Positions 35,529-45,498 of a DNA stretch of 64,000 nucleotides are shown here, piece by piece (the first letter of the stretch is position 1; the number at the start of each line of letters is the position of its first letter). Source of the stretch: Acinetobacter qingfengensis (GTDB lineage: Bacteria; Pseudomonadota; Gammaproteobacteria; Pseudomonadales; Moraxellaceae); assembly GCF_008693185.1 (NCBI RefSeq), contig NZ_VXKN01000005.1:124001-188000 (forward strand), read 5' to 3'. A model generated the notes under the pieces. That model was given only the letters and a program-made list of their open reading frames with translations. It ran no database searches and had not been told where the DNA came from. Made by a program: the position numbers and the translations under genes.

Positions 35529-37436
35529 TTATTCAACATTCAACTGAGCTTCCAATTCAGTCCAGCGTTCAAGTTTTTCCAGAAGTTGCTCTTCAATTTC
35601 GGCTAAGCGCTGACTGGCCTGTGTTGCTGCATCGGCATCCTTGATAAACCACGAACCATCGGCCAATTGGTCTTCCAGTGTTTTCTGTTCACGTTCCAAT
35701 TGAGCAATCACTTCAGGCAGTTGCTCAAGTTCACGTTGATCCTTATAACTCAATTTGATTTTTTTGGCTGATTTAGTGTTGCTTGATGTTTTGGTATTGG
35801 CTGATTCAACTTTATTTTGTTTATTTGCCATTTTCTCAGATTGTAGTTGAGGGCGTTGTGCTAAATAATCCTGGTATCCCCCAATATATTCTGCAATCTG
35901 TCCCTGACCATCAAATACCCATGTAGATGTTACGACGTTGTCCATAAAGGCACGGTCATGGCTGATAAGAAGAAGGGTTCCTTTATATTCTGCCAGCATG
36001 TCTTCAAGTAATTCCAGTGTGACCATGTCCAGATCGTTAGTTGGCTCATCCATCACAATAAGATTAGATGGTTTGAGTAATAATTTTGCCAGCAAAACAC
36101 GATTACGCTCACCACCAGATAAGGCTTTTACCGGTGTTCTGGCACGTTCAGGTGCAAATAGAAAATCCTGTAAATAACTGAGAATATGCCTGCGCTGGCC
36201 ATTTACATCGACAAAGTCTGAGCCTTCGGAAACGTTATCTGCTACAGACTTTTCCAATTCAAGCTGATTACGCAACTGATCAAAATAGGCAATTTCAAGT
36301 TGAGTTCCAGTTTTAACCGTACCCTGATATGTAAGTTCTCCCAAAATGGCTTTAATTAATGTGGTTTTTCCTACGCCATTATCACCGACCAGACCGATAC
36401 GATCCCCACGTAATACAATACTGGAAAAATCTTCAATTAATGGCTGTTCGCCATAACGAACAGATAAATGTTCAATATCAAACACCAATTTACCTGAACG
36501 AGAGGCTTCTTGTACGCCCATATTGACTTTACCTTGCTGAAATCTCCGCGCTTTAGATTCTTCACGTAAGGCTTTTAAGGCACGAACACGTCCTTCATTA
36601 CGGGTACGGCGAGCTTTAATCCCTTGACGGATCCATGTCTCTTCTTCGGCCAGTTTTTTATCAAATAAAGCATTTTGTTTTTCTTCTGCTTCCATTTGTT
36701 GAGCTTTTAATTCCAGATAACGAGAATAGTTGCCTTCAAAACTGCGTAAATTTCCACGATCCAGTTCAACAATACGAGTCGATAAACGATCTACAAAAGC
36801 ACGGTCATGCGAAATAAACAGTAAAGTTAAATTATGTTGTTCAAGCAAGAAATTTTCCAGCCATTCGATACTTTCCACATCCAAATGGTTGGTAGGTTCG
36901 TCCAATAGTAAAACATCGGGTTGTGTTAATAATGCACGGGCCAGTAACACACGGCGTTTACGTCCCCCGGATAAATCAGCAAGATCCGCATCAGGATCCA
37001 ACCCCATTTTTGCCAAAATAGTATTGACTTGATTGTCCAGTGACCAGCCGTCTAGCTGATCCAGTTGATGTTGTAATTCTCCCATGAGATCACAGGCAGC
37101 AGTATTACCGTCGATACAGGCATTGGTCGCATCATGATATTGTTTTAAAACTTTGGCTGCTTCTCCAGCACCATCTGCTACAATATCTGCAACACGTCCT
37201 GAAGACATTGGAACATCCTGTGCCAGCATGGCAATGGTGACACCATTTTGAATGGCAACCTCACCCTGATCGGGCGATAGACTGCCTTCAATCAGTTTGA
37301 GTAGTGTGGATTTACCTTCGCCATTTCTGCCAATTAAGCAGACACGTTCACCGCGTTCCAGAGTGAAATTTGCGCCATCAAGCAGGGCGGGTCCGCCAAA
37401 TGCCAAGTGAACATCTCTTAAGGTAATGTACGCCAT
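35529..37436 (-). CDS. uup: ABC-F ATPase Uup
   Basis: Cytoplasmic ABC-F protein of 635 residues that acts on ribosomes or on DNA repair intermediates. Two ATPase domains: Walker A GRNGEGKST and GDNGVGKTT, signatures LSGGRKRRVLLARAL and LSGGERNRVLLAKLL, Walker B DEPTNHLD and DEPTNDLD. The linker is charged (KLAEEETWIRQGIKARRTRN). The C-terminal coiled coil with lysine-rich lead-in separates Uup from Ettan or YheS types. The ATG at 37436 gives the normal start AYITLRDVHLAFGG. It is divergent from slyX. Confidence 0.92.
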   Translation of the reverse strand: MAYITLRDVHLAFGGPALLDGANFTLERGERVCLIGRNGEGKSTLLKLIEGSLSPDQGEVAIQNGVTIAMLAQDVPMSSGRVADIVADGAGEAAKVLKQYHDATNACIDGNTAACDLMGELQHQLDQLDGWSLDNQVNTILAKMGLDPDADLADLSGGRKRRVLLARALLTQPDVLLLDEPTNHLDVESIEWLENFLLEQHNLTLLFISHDRAFVDRLSTRIVELDRGNLRSFEGNYSRYLELKAQQMEAEEKQNALFDKKLAEEETWIRQGIKARRTRNEGRVRALKALREESKARRFQQGKVNMGVQEASRSGKLVFDIEHLSVRYGEQPLIEDFSSIVLRGDRIGLVGDNGVGKTTLIKAILGELTYQGTVKTGTQLEIAYFDQLRNQLELEKSVADNVSEGSDFVDVNGQRRHILSYLQDFLFAPERARTPVKALSGGERNRVLLAKLLLKPSNLIVMDEPTNDLDMVTLELLEDMLAEYKGTLLLISHDRAFMDNVVTSTWVFDGQGQIAEYIGGYQDYLAQRPQLQSEKMANKQNKVESANTKTSSNTKSAKKIKLSYKDQRELEQLPEVIAQLEREQKTLEDQLADGSWFIKDADAATQASQRLAEIEEQLLEKLERWTELEAQLNVE

Positions 37437-37468
37437 ATTTTTTAAACCCACGGTAATGGAGAAATTGC

Positions 37469-37714
37469 ATGTCTAAAGTGCCATCTACAGATGACTATGC
37501 GACATTGTGCAAACTCATTGAAGATTTGCAAGTAAGAATTACATTTTTGGATGATTTAGTTGAACAATTGAATGATCAAGTGGCTCAGCAAAGCAGTGAA
37601 ATTCTTGATCTGCATAAAAAAATGCAAATATTGTATCAACGTGTTGAAGCTTCAGATCTTTCTGATGGAATCGCACCATTTGATCCATTGACCAATAAAC
37701 CACCGCATTATTAG
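37469..37714 (+). CDS. slyX: SlyX-like protein
   Basis: Short coiled-coil protein of 81 residues, function unknown. Matches SlyX: LCKLIEDLQVRITFLDDLVEQL followed by a heptad stretch and the C-terminal PPHY. GGAG precedes the ATG. Divergent from uup, 32 bp apart. Confidence 0.88.
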   Translation: MSKVPSTDDYATLCKLIEDLQVRITFLDDLVEQLNDQVAQQSSEILDLHKKMQILYQRVEASDLSDGIAPFDPLTNKPPHY

Positions 37715-37901
37715 TCAATATTTTATTTGAAAAGTATATGTAAAGTTTAAGTGTAAATTAAAAAACGTATTAATTTGAAACATATTTATTGACCACTTGT
37801 AGGTTTTGTTGTTTTTTTTAATGGATATTTTTGTTAAATGTATTCATTCTGTTTGGTGGTTTTTTGTTCTATTCTAATAATTATTCAGGTTTGATAAAGA
37901 T

Positions 37902-38471
37902 ATGGCAGCAGATGGCGTAATACAGGTTCGGGGTAAGAATTACAGTGTATATGAATTTACTGGTAAGGTTGCGCACAGCAATAAGCAACTGGAAACAGTT
38001 GTATCAGGAGGCGGTGGTGGCGGAGCAACTTATCAGGGTACAGGTGGTAGTGCACCTGTAAGTATTCGTTCAACAACCTATACACATGATGATATTTTTC
38101 TAGTCAACACAGAAGGACAGGAACAGGTCATTCGCTTACTGGATTGGAATATTGCGACACGAGAAGGACATGAAATTCAGGCGATCTGGTTGATTAAACA
38201 AGGTAAGGACACAGGCCCATATATCATTATTAATAATCTGACAACGAATACTGTGCAATGGAGTGATAAAAAACTGGGAGAATTGTTGCGTTTGGAATGG
38301 TGGCGGATTTTTGTTGTGCCGATTGCTATTCTGATTCTTGGTGGAATTATTCTTGGATGGATTGTGATTTTTGCTGTTATTGCTTATTTTTATTTTGGTG
38401 TGCATAAACCTTGGAAAGATGATATTCAATCTGCAAAAGAACAGCTTAAACCGTTTATTCAATCAGCATAA
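37902..38471 (+). CDS. Membrane protein of unknown function, first of a tandem pair
   Basis: Protein of 189 residues. An N-terminal soluble beta-rich part of about 110 residues contains a glycine-rich loop (SGGGGGGATYQGTGG), then TTYTHDDIFLVNTEG and VIRLLDWNIATREGH. Two adjoining membrane segments follow (FVVPIAILILGGIILGW and IVIFAVIAYFYFGV) and a short charged tail. The next gene encodes a relative with the same layout. No family is recognised. Ribosome site is weak. Confidence 0.7.
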   Translation: MAADGVIQVRGKNYSVYEFTGKVAHSNKQLETVVSGGGGGGATYQGTGGSAPVSIRSTTYTHDDIFLVNTEGQEQVIRLLDWNIATREGHEIQAIWLIKQGKDTGPYIIINNLTTNTVQWSDKKLGELLRLEWWRIFVVPIAILILGGIILGWIVIFAVIAYFYFGVHKPWKDDIQSAKEQLKPFIQSA

Positions 38472-38483
38472 GGAAGTATGGTG

Positions 38484-39134
38484 ATGGGTGATAACATTAC
38501 GGTGCGGAATAAACACTACGACGTCAACCAGTTCATCGGCGTAGTAACGCAGCGTGAGAAACAGCGGGAAACCAGAATATCCAGTAGTGGGGGTGGAGAT
38601 GCCCCGATACATAGCAATTCCAAGACCTATATCCACGATGAGGTATTTCTGGAAAATGCAGCAGGTGAAGAAAAAGTACTGAAACTGGTGGACTGGGATC
38701 TTTCGGTGAAAGCGGGAAATACGGTACAGACCATTTCTGCAAGTCAATCGGGTAAAAAACAACAGTATTATGTTGCGGTGCAGAATATCAGCACGGGTTC
38801 CTTATATTGGGCAAAAAAAGAAACATTACGCCGTGTATTTGGTTATCCAGCACTCAGTGCTGCTGCACTGTTTTGGTTATTACTCATTATTTGTCCTGCG
38901 ATTGGCTATTGGCTGGGTGCTGATGCACAGACAGTATATTCCTATAATAAATGGGGTGCAGTGACCGGCAAACACGGTGCAATGAGTTGGACGTATTTTG
39001 CTGTGCCATTTCTTTTGGTGTTTGCTTATATCGGCATCTTTCAAATTTATATGACCAATCGTGCGATTGGAGAAGCAAAAGAAAAGTTAAAATCATTGTT
39101 ACAGAAAAAATCACCATTAAATAAGTCAGTGTAA
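38484..39134 (+). CDS. Membrane protein of unknown function, second of a tandem pair
   Basis: Protein of 216 residues related to the preceding one along its whole length: NITVRNKHYDVNQFIGVV matches the first protein's start, TYIHDEVFLENAAGEEKVLKLVDWDL matches its middle, and two membrane segments follow, here separated by a longer extracytoplasmic or loop part. The start at 38484 is favoured by AAGGA at 9 bp; an ATG at 38478 is too close. Gap to the first gene is 12 bp, so they form an operon with the exported protein after them. Confidence 0.7.
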   Translation: MGDNITVRNKHYDVNQFIGVVTQREKQRETRISSSGGGDAPIHSNSKTYIHDEVFLENAAGEEKVLKLVDWDLSVKAGNTVQTISASQSGKKQQYYVAVQNISTGSLYWAKKETLRRVFGYPALSAAALFWLLLIICPAIGYWLGADAQTVYSYNKWGAVTGKHGAMSWTYFAVPFLLVFAYIGIFQIYMTNRAIGEAKEKLKSLLQKKSPLNKSV

Positions 39135-39144
39135 GAGGTGTGAG

Positions 39145-40032
39145 ATGGGAAAAATCATTTATGCGTTTTTATTGGCGGTGTTTACTGTCTCTGTGCACGC
39201 AGCAGTAGCTTTAACCTCTGCACAGGACAAAGCGGTAAAAGCTTATATTGCCAAAGAGCAAAAAGAACGGACTGCCAATCGTGAAGAAGTTGAGGTCAAT
39301 AATACGATTGTGACTGACTTAAATGGCGATGGTAAAGCCGAAGTGGTGTTAGGCGTATCTTTTCTGGGTGGGACATGGTGGAGTAATGGTCTGGTTATTC
39401 TTAGTGATAAGGGTAAAGGCTATCAAGTTGTGGCAGAGGAGGGATTGTTGGGGTCAGTACAATCTATTGACGTAAAAAATAGTTTAATTCATGTGAACTC
39501 ATTGCAGGCTGCGCCTAATGATCCACGTTGTTGTCCATCTATAAAAGAAACCACTATTTATCAATGGAATGGTACAAAATTACTGGATGTAACGGGTAAA
39601 AAAACCGTAACTTCGCCTAAACAATCTGTACCGGCAATCACTTCCAATATTAATAGTGAATGGAAGCTTACAACAATAAGAGGCGTAAAGTTGGCAAGTG
39701 TCAAGCAGAACGGCAAGGGCATACAGGAGCTTACAGTGCTTTGTGAAGATCGCCTGCCAAAATTGGCTGTACGTTTAAATGTGCCACAATCAGATCCTTT
39801 GCGTTTAGAAATACAGATTGGTCAAATGATTTATCCTTTTTTGACAACACAGAAAAGTAATGCAACAGGGTATCGTGTTTTTAATCTTAGTCCGTCCGCA
39901 TTGCCAAAAGGATTGCTTACAGGGCACCAATCTGCACAAGTGAAAATCAATGGGATCGCTTATAGTGCGTTATCTTTACGTCATGCAGCAGCGACCAGTA
40001 AACAGGCTTTATCAGGGTGTTATCGCTATTAA
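39145..40032 (+). CDS. Exported protein with EF-hand-like repeat
   Basis: Protein of 295 residues with a signal peptide (to VSVHAA). A VTDLNGDGKAEVVLGV segment looks like an FG-GAP or dockerin-type calcium loop, followed by GTWWSNGLVIL. A Cys-Cys pair lies in DPRCCPS. The C-terminal half is unlike anything I recognise. GAGG precedes the ATG and it lies 10 bp behind the tandem membrane proteins, so the three are probably made together. Confidence 0.7.
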   Translation: MGKIIYAFLLAVFTVSVHAAVALTSAQDKAVKAYIAKEQKERTANREEVEVNNTIVTDLNGDGKAEVVLGVSFLGGTWWSNGLVILSDKGKGYQVVAEEGLLGSVQSIDVKNSLIHVNSLQAAPNDPRCCPSIKETTIYQWNGTKLLDVTGKKTVTSPKQSVPAITSNINSEWKLTTIRGVKLASVKQNGKGIQELTVLCEDRLPKLAVRLNVPQSDPLRLEIQIGQMIYPFLTTQKSNATGYRVFNLSPSALPKGLLTGHQSAQVKINGIAYSALSLRHAAATSKQALSGCYRY

Positions 40033-40158
40033 TAACGGTAATTTAGCTGTGTTTTTACAAAATATGGGTAATTGTCAAAAAACTGTCATCGTTTGATCAT
40101 CTGATAGTCAAGAACTATTGCTATTTTGGAATAAATAGAAAAATAGGAATAAGTCGAG

Positions 40159-41412
40159 ATGACGCAACAATTACCACAATCCATATTCACACAGGTTAAG
40201 GGTTATTTTTTACAGCTAGCAAATTATACCAGTATTGATCATCAGGTACATACGATAAGCGATACATTAAATATCGCCATCGTGACAGAAACATGGCCAC
40301 CTGAAATTAACGGTGTTGCATTGTCTATTCTGCAGTTGGCAAAAGGTTTGCAACAGCGTGGGCATCGTATTTTACTGGTTCGTCCTGAACAGAATGTCAA
40401 AACATCAGGTTTTGAGCCGGAGCAGGAATGTTTGGTTCGGGCACAGTCTATTCCGAAGTATCAGCAATTGAATTTTGGTTGGCCACAGGTAATCAAGATT
40501 GGTCAGGCATTTGATCAGTTTCAGCCAGATATTGTACATATTGTGACTGAAGGGCCTCTGGGCTTAGCCGCAATGAATCAGGCTAAACTACGCCAGTTAC
40601 CCATTTCCAGTGGGTTTCATTCTTCCTTCCATGATTTTAGTCGTTATTTTGATCTGGCATTTTTAATCCGTCCATTAAGACAGTATTTAAAATGGTTTCA
40701 TAATAATACCCAGTTGACTTGTGTGCCTAGTCAGGATACTGCCGATACTTTAAGAGATTTTGGTATTCATTGCCCATTAAAAGTGATTAGCCGTGGTGTA
40801 GACGCACAACATTTTCATCCAAAATTTAGAAGTCAGGAACTACGACAATCTTGGCAGGCAGATGAAGATACAACGGTAATATTGTGTGTAGGTCGGATTT
40901 CACCAGAAAAAGAGTTACCAGTAATTTTTTCTGCCTATCAACAAATATTACAACAACAGTCGCTACGAAAATATAAACTGGTCATTGTTGGGGATGGCCC
41001 AAATCTTGCTGAATATAAAGCAGAATATCCCGAAGTCATTTTCATGGGATTACAGGTGGGAGATGGATTATCTGAATGTTATGCCAGTAGCGATGTTTTT
41101 GTTTTCCCAAGTCAGGTAGAAACCTTTGGTAATGTTGTGTTGGAAGCAATGGCAAGTGCTTTGCCCGTATTGGCATTTAATTATGCATGTGCCAGTCAGA
41201 TGTTAGAACATGGTCAAAATGGATGGCTTGTCCCTTTGGGAAATGTCAAACAATGGCAACAACAGATGTTACAGTTGCCTGATTTATACGAATTGCATCA
41301 CATGGGCGATCAGGCAATGCAACAAGTTGCTGATCGGGGGTGGGATAAACCCGTGACAGATTTTGAAAATGCACTCAAGCAATATGCCAAACCTTCGATC
41401 TGGCTGGCATAA
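40159..41412 (+). CDS. Glycosyltransferase family 4
   Basis: GT-B fold sugar transferase of 417 residues. The N-terminal domain has NIAIVTETWPPEINGVALSI and the C-terminal domain VGRISPEKELPVIFSAY, GDGPNLAEY and the donor-binding glutamates in VFPSQVETFGNVVLEAMASALP. This resembles MgtA/PimB-type mannosyl or glucosyl transferases acting on lipid acceptors. The donor is not readable. The first 35 residues precede the fold. It is followed at 18 bp by a PAP2 phosphatase, suggesting a shared lipid substrate. Confidence 0.85.
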   Translation: MTQQLPQSIFTQVKGYFLQLANYTSIDHQVHTISDTLNIAIVTETWPPEINGVALSILQLAKGLQQRGHRILLVRPEQNVKTSGFEPEQECLVRAQSIPKYQQLNFGWPQVIKIGQAFDQFQPDIVHIVTEGPLGLAAMNQAKLRQLPISSGFHSSFHDFSRYFDLAFLIRPLRQYLKWFHNNTQLTCVPSQDTADTLRDFGIHCPLKVISRGVDAQHFHPKFRSQELRQSWQADEDTTVILCVGRISPEKELPVIFSAYQQILQQQSLRKYKLVIVGDGPNLAEYKAEYPEVIFMGLQVGDGLSECYASSDVFVFPSQVETFGNVVLEAMASALPVLAFNYACASQMLEHGQNGWLVPLGNVKQWQQQMLQLPDLYELHHMGDQAMQQVADRGWDKPVTDFENALKQYAKPSIWLA

Positions 41413-41430
41413 CATGAGAGGAGAATCCTC

Positions 41431-41985
41431 ATGAGTAAAATAAGACATGCACAAAAAGCGGTACTGGATTGGGATTTACGCAGTTGCATTTATCTAAATC
41501 ACTGGTCTGAAAATATCAGAGTTGCTAATTTCTTTAAATTAATTAGTCGATTAGGTGACGGTATATTTTGGTACGTCATGCTTGCCGTGGTTTGGCTGAT
41601 TCATGGTTTAACTTATTTCTTACAGGCCATTTATTTATTATTGGCAAGCAGTTTTGGCACCATTATTTATAAATTATTGAAACGCCATACTGTTAGACCT
41701 CGTCCATATCAGGTACATCAGGTGATTCGTCTGGGAGAGCGGCCATTGGATCATTTTAGTTTTCCATCGGGCCATACTCTGCATGCCGTTATGGTCACAA
41801 CGGTATTAGGATCAATTGTTCCGGCACTATTAATGATTATGTTACCGTTTAGTTTACTGGTTGCCATATCACGAATGGTATTGGGATTACACTATCCAAC
41901 AGATGTGATCGTGGGTGCAACTTTGGGTTTATTGGTTGCATTGATCACTTTGTGGCTGGCACCAGTTTTTGAGATTATTCTATAA
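41431..41985 (+). CDS. PAP2-family membrane phosphatase
   Basis: Membrane phosphatase of 184 residues with about five membrane segments. The three signature motifs are present: KLLKRHTVRPRP, FPSGHTLHA and SRMVLGLHYPTDVIVG. Substrates in this family are phosphatidate, undecaprenyl pyrophosphate or phosphatidylglycerol phosphate. AGGAGA stands ahead of the ATG. Its place behind a GT4 gene suggests work on a lipid-linked sugar or its carrier. Confidence 0.87.
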   Translation: MSKIRHAQKAVLDWDLRSCIYLNHWSENIRVANFFKLISRLGDGIFWYVMLAVVWLIHGLTYFLQAIYLLLASSFGTIIYKLLKRHTVRPRPYQVHQVIRLGERPLDHFSFPSGHTLHAVMVTTVLGSIVPALLMIMLPFSLLVAISRMVLGLHYPTDVIVGATLGLLVALITLWLAPVFEIIL

Positions 41986-42185
41986 ATATTTTATTTATAT
42001 GGCGTAAATTTAATAAAGTTTGTTTGGAGTATTTGTCTTTGTTGTAGGCAACCAACAGGCTCTGCATGGAAGATGAGATTTTCATTCATATCTTTGGTTT
42101 TTTGGGTAAGATTTTGTAATTAAAGTGTTTTTGGTTATTGATTTAAATTAATTTAAGATTATATGTTGTCTAAAATATAAATGTT

Positions 42186-42419
42186 TTGGTGAAAGTTGTG
42201 TTAATAAAATTAATGATATTGATGATAATTTTATTTAGCTATGTATTTATGAACTATATTCTTTCAAACTTTGCCATTAAATATGATTTAGAAAATAGCA
42301 TTTATTCATATATTTTCAGAGGAATATCTGTATTTATACTTGTATTTCTGTTGGTGAGGTTTATTGCTTTGAATGCTGGACATATTGTACATGGTGACTC
42401 ACTTAAAAAGGATCGGTAG
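42186..42419 (+). CDS. Small membrane protein, uncertain
   Basis: An open frame of 77 residues with two hydrophobic stretches (LIKLMILMIILFSYVFMNYI and SVFILVFLLVRFIAL) and a positive tail. The start would be TTG or GTG and no ribosome site is visible. Base composition is more AT-rich than around it. It may be a real orphan gene or a chance frame. The 200 bp in front of it show no other feature. Confidence 0.4.
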   Translation: MVKVVLIKLMILMIILFSYVFMNYILSNFAIKYDLENSIYSYIFRGISVFILVFLLVRFIALNAGHIVHGDSLKKDR

Positions 42420-42520
42420 TTTTTTGAGCTAACTGGAAATTCTTTCGTTAGAAATTTAGATATTCGTCAGCATCTAGTTTTGTTAAAGTATCTGCCACGA
42501 TAAAATTTAGGTAAATGATC

Positions 42521-42721
42521 ATGGCATTACGCTGGACAGATGCAATCGATATCGCAATTGAACTTTACGAAGCTCATCCTGAGATTGATCCACAATATAT
42601 TCGCTTTACAGATTTACACCGCTGGATTTGTGAATTACCTGATTTTACTGATGATCCGGAAAAATCCAGTGAAGGTATTTTGGAAGCCATACAAATGGCA
42701 TGGATAGATGAGGCGCGTTAA
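42521..42721 (+). CDS. iscX: Fe-S assembly protein IscX
   Basis: Acidic protein of 66 residues that binds IscS and iron and modulates Fe-S cluster assembly. Clear match: LRWTDAIDIAIELYEAHPEI, RFTDLHRWICELPDF and the end EAIQMAWIDE. The rest of the isc operon is not here. The ATG at 42521 fits the family start; one at 42515 adds two residues. Confidence 0.93.
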   Translation: MALRWTDAIDIAIELYEAHPEIDPQYIRFTDLHRWICELPDFTDDPEKSSEGILEAIQMAWIDEAR

Positions 42722-42851
42722 GCAGTTTGAAGTGAGAGAGTCGATTTAAAAATTCTTTTGAATTACCGAATTACCCTATATCTATCAGACGTGCTCGTAT
42801 ATAATGTCGCAAAATTTTTTAAACTCACTTTAAAATTGTAGGGAGCCAACC

Positions 42852-43283
42852 ATGGCGATTGAACGTACTTTATCAATCATTAAACCTGATGCTGTTGCTA
42901 AAAACCACATCGGTGACATCATTGCACGTTTTGAAAAAGCTGGTTTAAAACCAGTTGCAATCAAATACAAACAATTAACTCAAGCAGAAGCTGAAGGCTT
43001 TTACGCAGAGCACAAAGAACGTGGTTTCTTTGCTGATTTAGTTGCATTCATGACTTCTGGTCCAGTTGTTGTATCAGTACTTGAAGGTGAAAATGCAGTA
43101 CTTGCTCACCGTGATATTCTAGGTGCAACTAACCCTAAAGAAGCAGCACCAGGAACAATCCGTGCAGACTTTGCGGTAAGTATCGATGAAAATGCAGCAC
43201 ATGGTTCTGACTCTGTTGCATCTGCTGAGCGTGAAGTTGCTTACTTCTTCGCAGCTGACGAAATTTTCCCACGTACACGTTAA
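42852..43283 (+). CDS. ndk: Nucleoside diphosphate kinase
   Basis: Transfers phosphate between nucleoside tri- and diphosphates through a phosphohistidine. The 143 residues start [15 protein letters not shown], and the active histidine is in [27 protein letters not shown] at 42800-42805 and a GGGAG ribosome site are upstream, and a strong terminator follows, so it is a monocistronic gene with its own promoter. Confidence 0.97.
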   Translation: MAIERTLSIIKPDAVAKNHIGDIIARFEKAGLKPVAIKYKQLTQAEAEGFYAEHKERGFFADLVAFMTSGPVVVSVLEGENAVLAHRDILGATNPKEAAPGTIRADFAVSIDENAAHGSDSVASAEREVAYFFAADEIFPRTR

Positions 43284-43302
43284 TTCTTTAACCGTACACC
43301 AA

Positions 43303-43341
43303 ACCAGATAAGTGCTATACTTATCTGGTTTTTTATTTTTT
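43303..43341 (+). terminator. Intrinsic terminator of ndk
   Basis: Stem ACCAGATAAGT/ACTTATCTGGT (11 bp, 5-nt loop) followed by TTTTTTATTTTTT. Confidence 0.92.
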
Positions 43342-43442
43342 GAAATATTGTCCCGACACGTTTATACTGCTTAGCTTTTTTGATTAACCATTTTTAAACC
43401 CACTTTTACCCCAATAGCCCATAGCGAAATAGGTTTCCGTAC

Positions 43443-44666
43443 ATGAATTCTGCAACTTCAGCTTCCGCCACAGCGTCAGCATCCCGCTCACACGCTCAGC
43501 CTGCATCTGTGGAAAAAGTGAACCTGCTTGGCATGACACGTCAGGCGCTTGAGCAATTTTTTGAGCAAATGGGAGAGAGAAAATTTCGTGCCGGTCAGGT
43601 AATGAAATGGATTCATCAATATGGTGTCACTGATTTTGAGCAAATGAGTAATATTTCCGGGAAACTGCGCAGTCAATTGGCAGAAAAATGTGAAATTATT
43701 GCTCCAGAAGTGGTGCATCGTCATTATTCAAAAGATGGCACGCGTAAATGGGTATTTCGTGTTGGTGATGGTGACGGTTCTCTGGTTGAAACCGTACTGA
43801 TTCCTGCTGATGATAAAACTGGTGCCCGTAAAACCTTGTGTATTTCTTCTCAGGTTGGCTGCGCCTTGGATTGTTCATTTTGTTCAACAGGTAAACAGGG
43901 TTTTCAGCGTGATTTGACGCCGGCAGAGATTATTGGTCAGCTTTGGGTGGCTAATCAGTCTTATATGGAAGATGTGCCAATTGCAGAGCGTACCCGTTCA
44001 GTGACCAATGTAGTGATGATGGGCATGGGCGAACCATTGCTTAATTTTGAACCAGTTGTGGCGGCAATGTCATTGATGCTGGATGATTTTGCCTATGGCA
44101 TGTCAAAACGCCGTGTCACTCTGTCTACTTCCGGTGTAGTGCCGATGATTGATAAACTAGCAGAAACCATTGATGTGGCATTGGCGATTTCCTTACATGC
44201 ACCTAATGATGCATTACGTGATGAATTGGTACCGATTAATAAAAAGTATCCGCTGGAGCAACTGATTGCCGCAGCACAACGTTATTTGGCAAAAAATGGC
44301 AGTGATAGTCAGCGTAAACACGTCACGATAGAATATGTCATGCTGGATGGCGTTAATGATCAGGCAGAACATGCTCAACAGTTACTAAAATTACTAAAAA
44401 ATTTGCCAAGTAAGATTAACCTGATTCCATTTAATCCATTTCCACATGCACCTTATGGACGTTCTAGCCGAAATCGAATTATGGCCTTTCAAAAAACTTT
44501 GTCAGATGCCGGATTTGTGTGTACGATTCGTCAGACACGTGGCGATGATATCGATGCGGCATGTGGACAGTTGGTTGGACAGGTGGCAGACCGTACCAGA
44601 CGAGCAGAGCGCTGGAAGAAAAAAGTAGCTGACCAGCACAGTGAAATTTTAAGAACACAAGGTTAA
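43443..44666 (+). CDS. rlmN: 23S rRNA/tRNA adenine-C2 methyltransferase RlmN
   Basis: Radical-SAM enzyme that methylates A2503 of 23S rRNA and A37 of some tRNAs. The 4Fe-4S motif is [14 protein letters not shown]-binding [10 protein letters not shown] follows, and the late cysteine is in [21 protein letters not shown]. Length is 407 residues. The first 20 or so residues (rich in Ala and Ser) are outside the conserved region, so a later start is possible. First gene of the run to der. Confidence 0.95.
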   Translation: MNSATSASATASASRSHAQPASVEKVNLLGMTRQALEQFFEQMGERKFRAGQVMKWIHQYGVTDFEQMSNISGKLRSQLAEKCEIIAPEVVHRHYSKDGTRKWVFRVGDGDGSLVETVLIPADDKTGARKTLCISSQVGCALDCSFCSTGKQGFQRDLTPAEIIGQLWVANQSYMEDVPIAERTRSVTNVVMMGMGEPLLNFEPVVAAMSLMLDDFAYGMSKRRVTLSTSGVVPMIDKLAETIDVALAISLHAPNDALRDELVPINKKYPLEQLIAAAQRYLAKNGSDSQRKHVTIEYVMLDGVNDQAEHAQQLLKLLKNLPSKINLIPFNPFPHAPYGRSSRNRIMAFQKTLSDAGFVCTIRQTRGDDIDAACGQLVGQVADRTRRAERWKKKVADQHSEILRTQG

Positions 44667-44688
44667 TACGATAACGAGGTAGCGTCTG

Positions 44689-45498
44689 ATGACCCTTAGA
44701 TTGTTCGGTTATATCGCATTATTGGGCAGTATTGTTCTGACAACTGCTTGTCAGACCACCACATCATCTAACTCTACCTTAGGCGAAAAAAATCCGGAAA
44801 AAGCCGTACAGTTAAGAACACAATTGGCTGCCGAATATATTCGTAATGGACAGTTGGATAAGGCAAAAAACGAATTGGACAATGCATTGACAACCAACAG
44901 TCGTTCAGTTGAAGCCAATGCAATGATGGGTGTATTGTTACAACAGGAAGGCAGTCCGGCCAATATGAAAAAGGCTGAAGATTATTTTAGACGTGCTTTA
45001 TCAATAGAAAGTGGCAATGCTCAGGTTCGTAACAATTATGGTACATATTTATTTCAGCTACAGCGTTATCAGGAAGCCGCAGAACAATTTAAAATCGCAG
45101 GCTCGACATTAGGCTATCAGCAGCGTTATCGTTCACTGGAAAATCTGGGGCAGGTGTATCTGCGTTTAAATGATAAGGTTAATGCCGAAAAGTCCTTTAG
45201 ACAGGCCATTCAGGTCAATCGTAATGCAGTGAATGCCAAACTTGAACTGGCTGAGTTGCTTTATGGGCAGCAGCGCTTTACATTGGCAGGCCAAATGTAT
45301 GAAGATTACGTCCGTAGTACGGATCAGCGTAATCAAAGTGCACAGGCTTTATGGCTAGGTGTGCGTTTGGCACGTGTGCGCCATGATGATATGGGGATGC
45401 AGGTTTTGGCAAACCAGTTACGTGCGCAATATCCCGAAAGTGTGGAATACAAAACATATTTACAATTAAAGAATGGTTCTGAGGCGGTATGGAAATAA
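44689..45498 (+). CDS. pilF: Type IV pilus assembly lipoprotein PilF/PilW
   Basis: Outer-membrane lipoprotein of 269 residues that helps the PilQ secretin assemble. Lipobox LTTACQ near residue 20, followed by about six TPR units (EKAVQLRTQLAAEYIRNGQL, DKAKNELDNALTTN and so on). Position between rlmN and rodZ is conserved in Pseudomonas. Its last 10 bp overlap the next gene. Confidence 0.9.
   Translation: MTLRLFGYIALLGSIVLTTACQTTTSSNSTLGEKNPEKAVQLRTQLAAEYIRNGQLDKAKNELDNALTTNSRSVEANAMMGVLLQQEGSPANMKKAEDYFRRALSIESGNAQVRNNYGTYLFQLQRYQEAAEQFKIAGSTLGYQQRYRSLENLGQVYLRLNDKVNAEKSFRQAIQVNRNAVNAKLELAELLYGQQRFTLAGQMYEDYVRSTDQRNQSAQALWLGVRLARVRHDDMGMQVLANQLRAQYPESVEYKTYLQLKNGSEAVWK

Noticed and set aside
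42186..42419. Strong support for a toxin-type small membrane protein
   Set aside because: Two hydrophobic segments alone are weak evidence; there is no ribosome site, ATG start, antisense RNA or partner gene. Listed only as uncertain.
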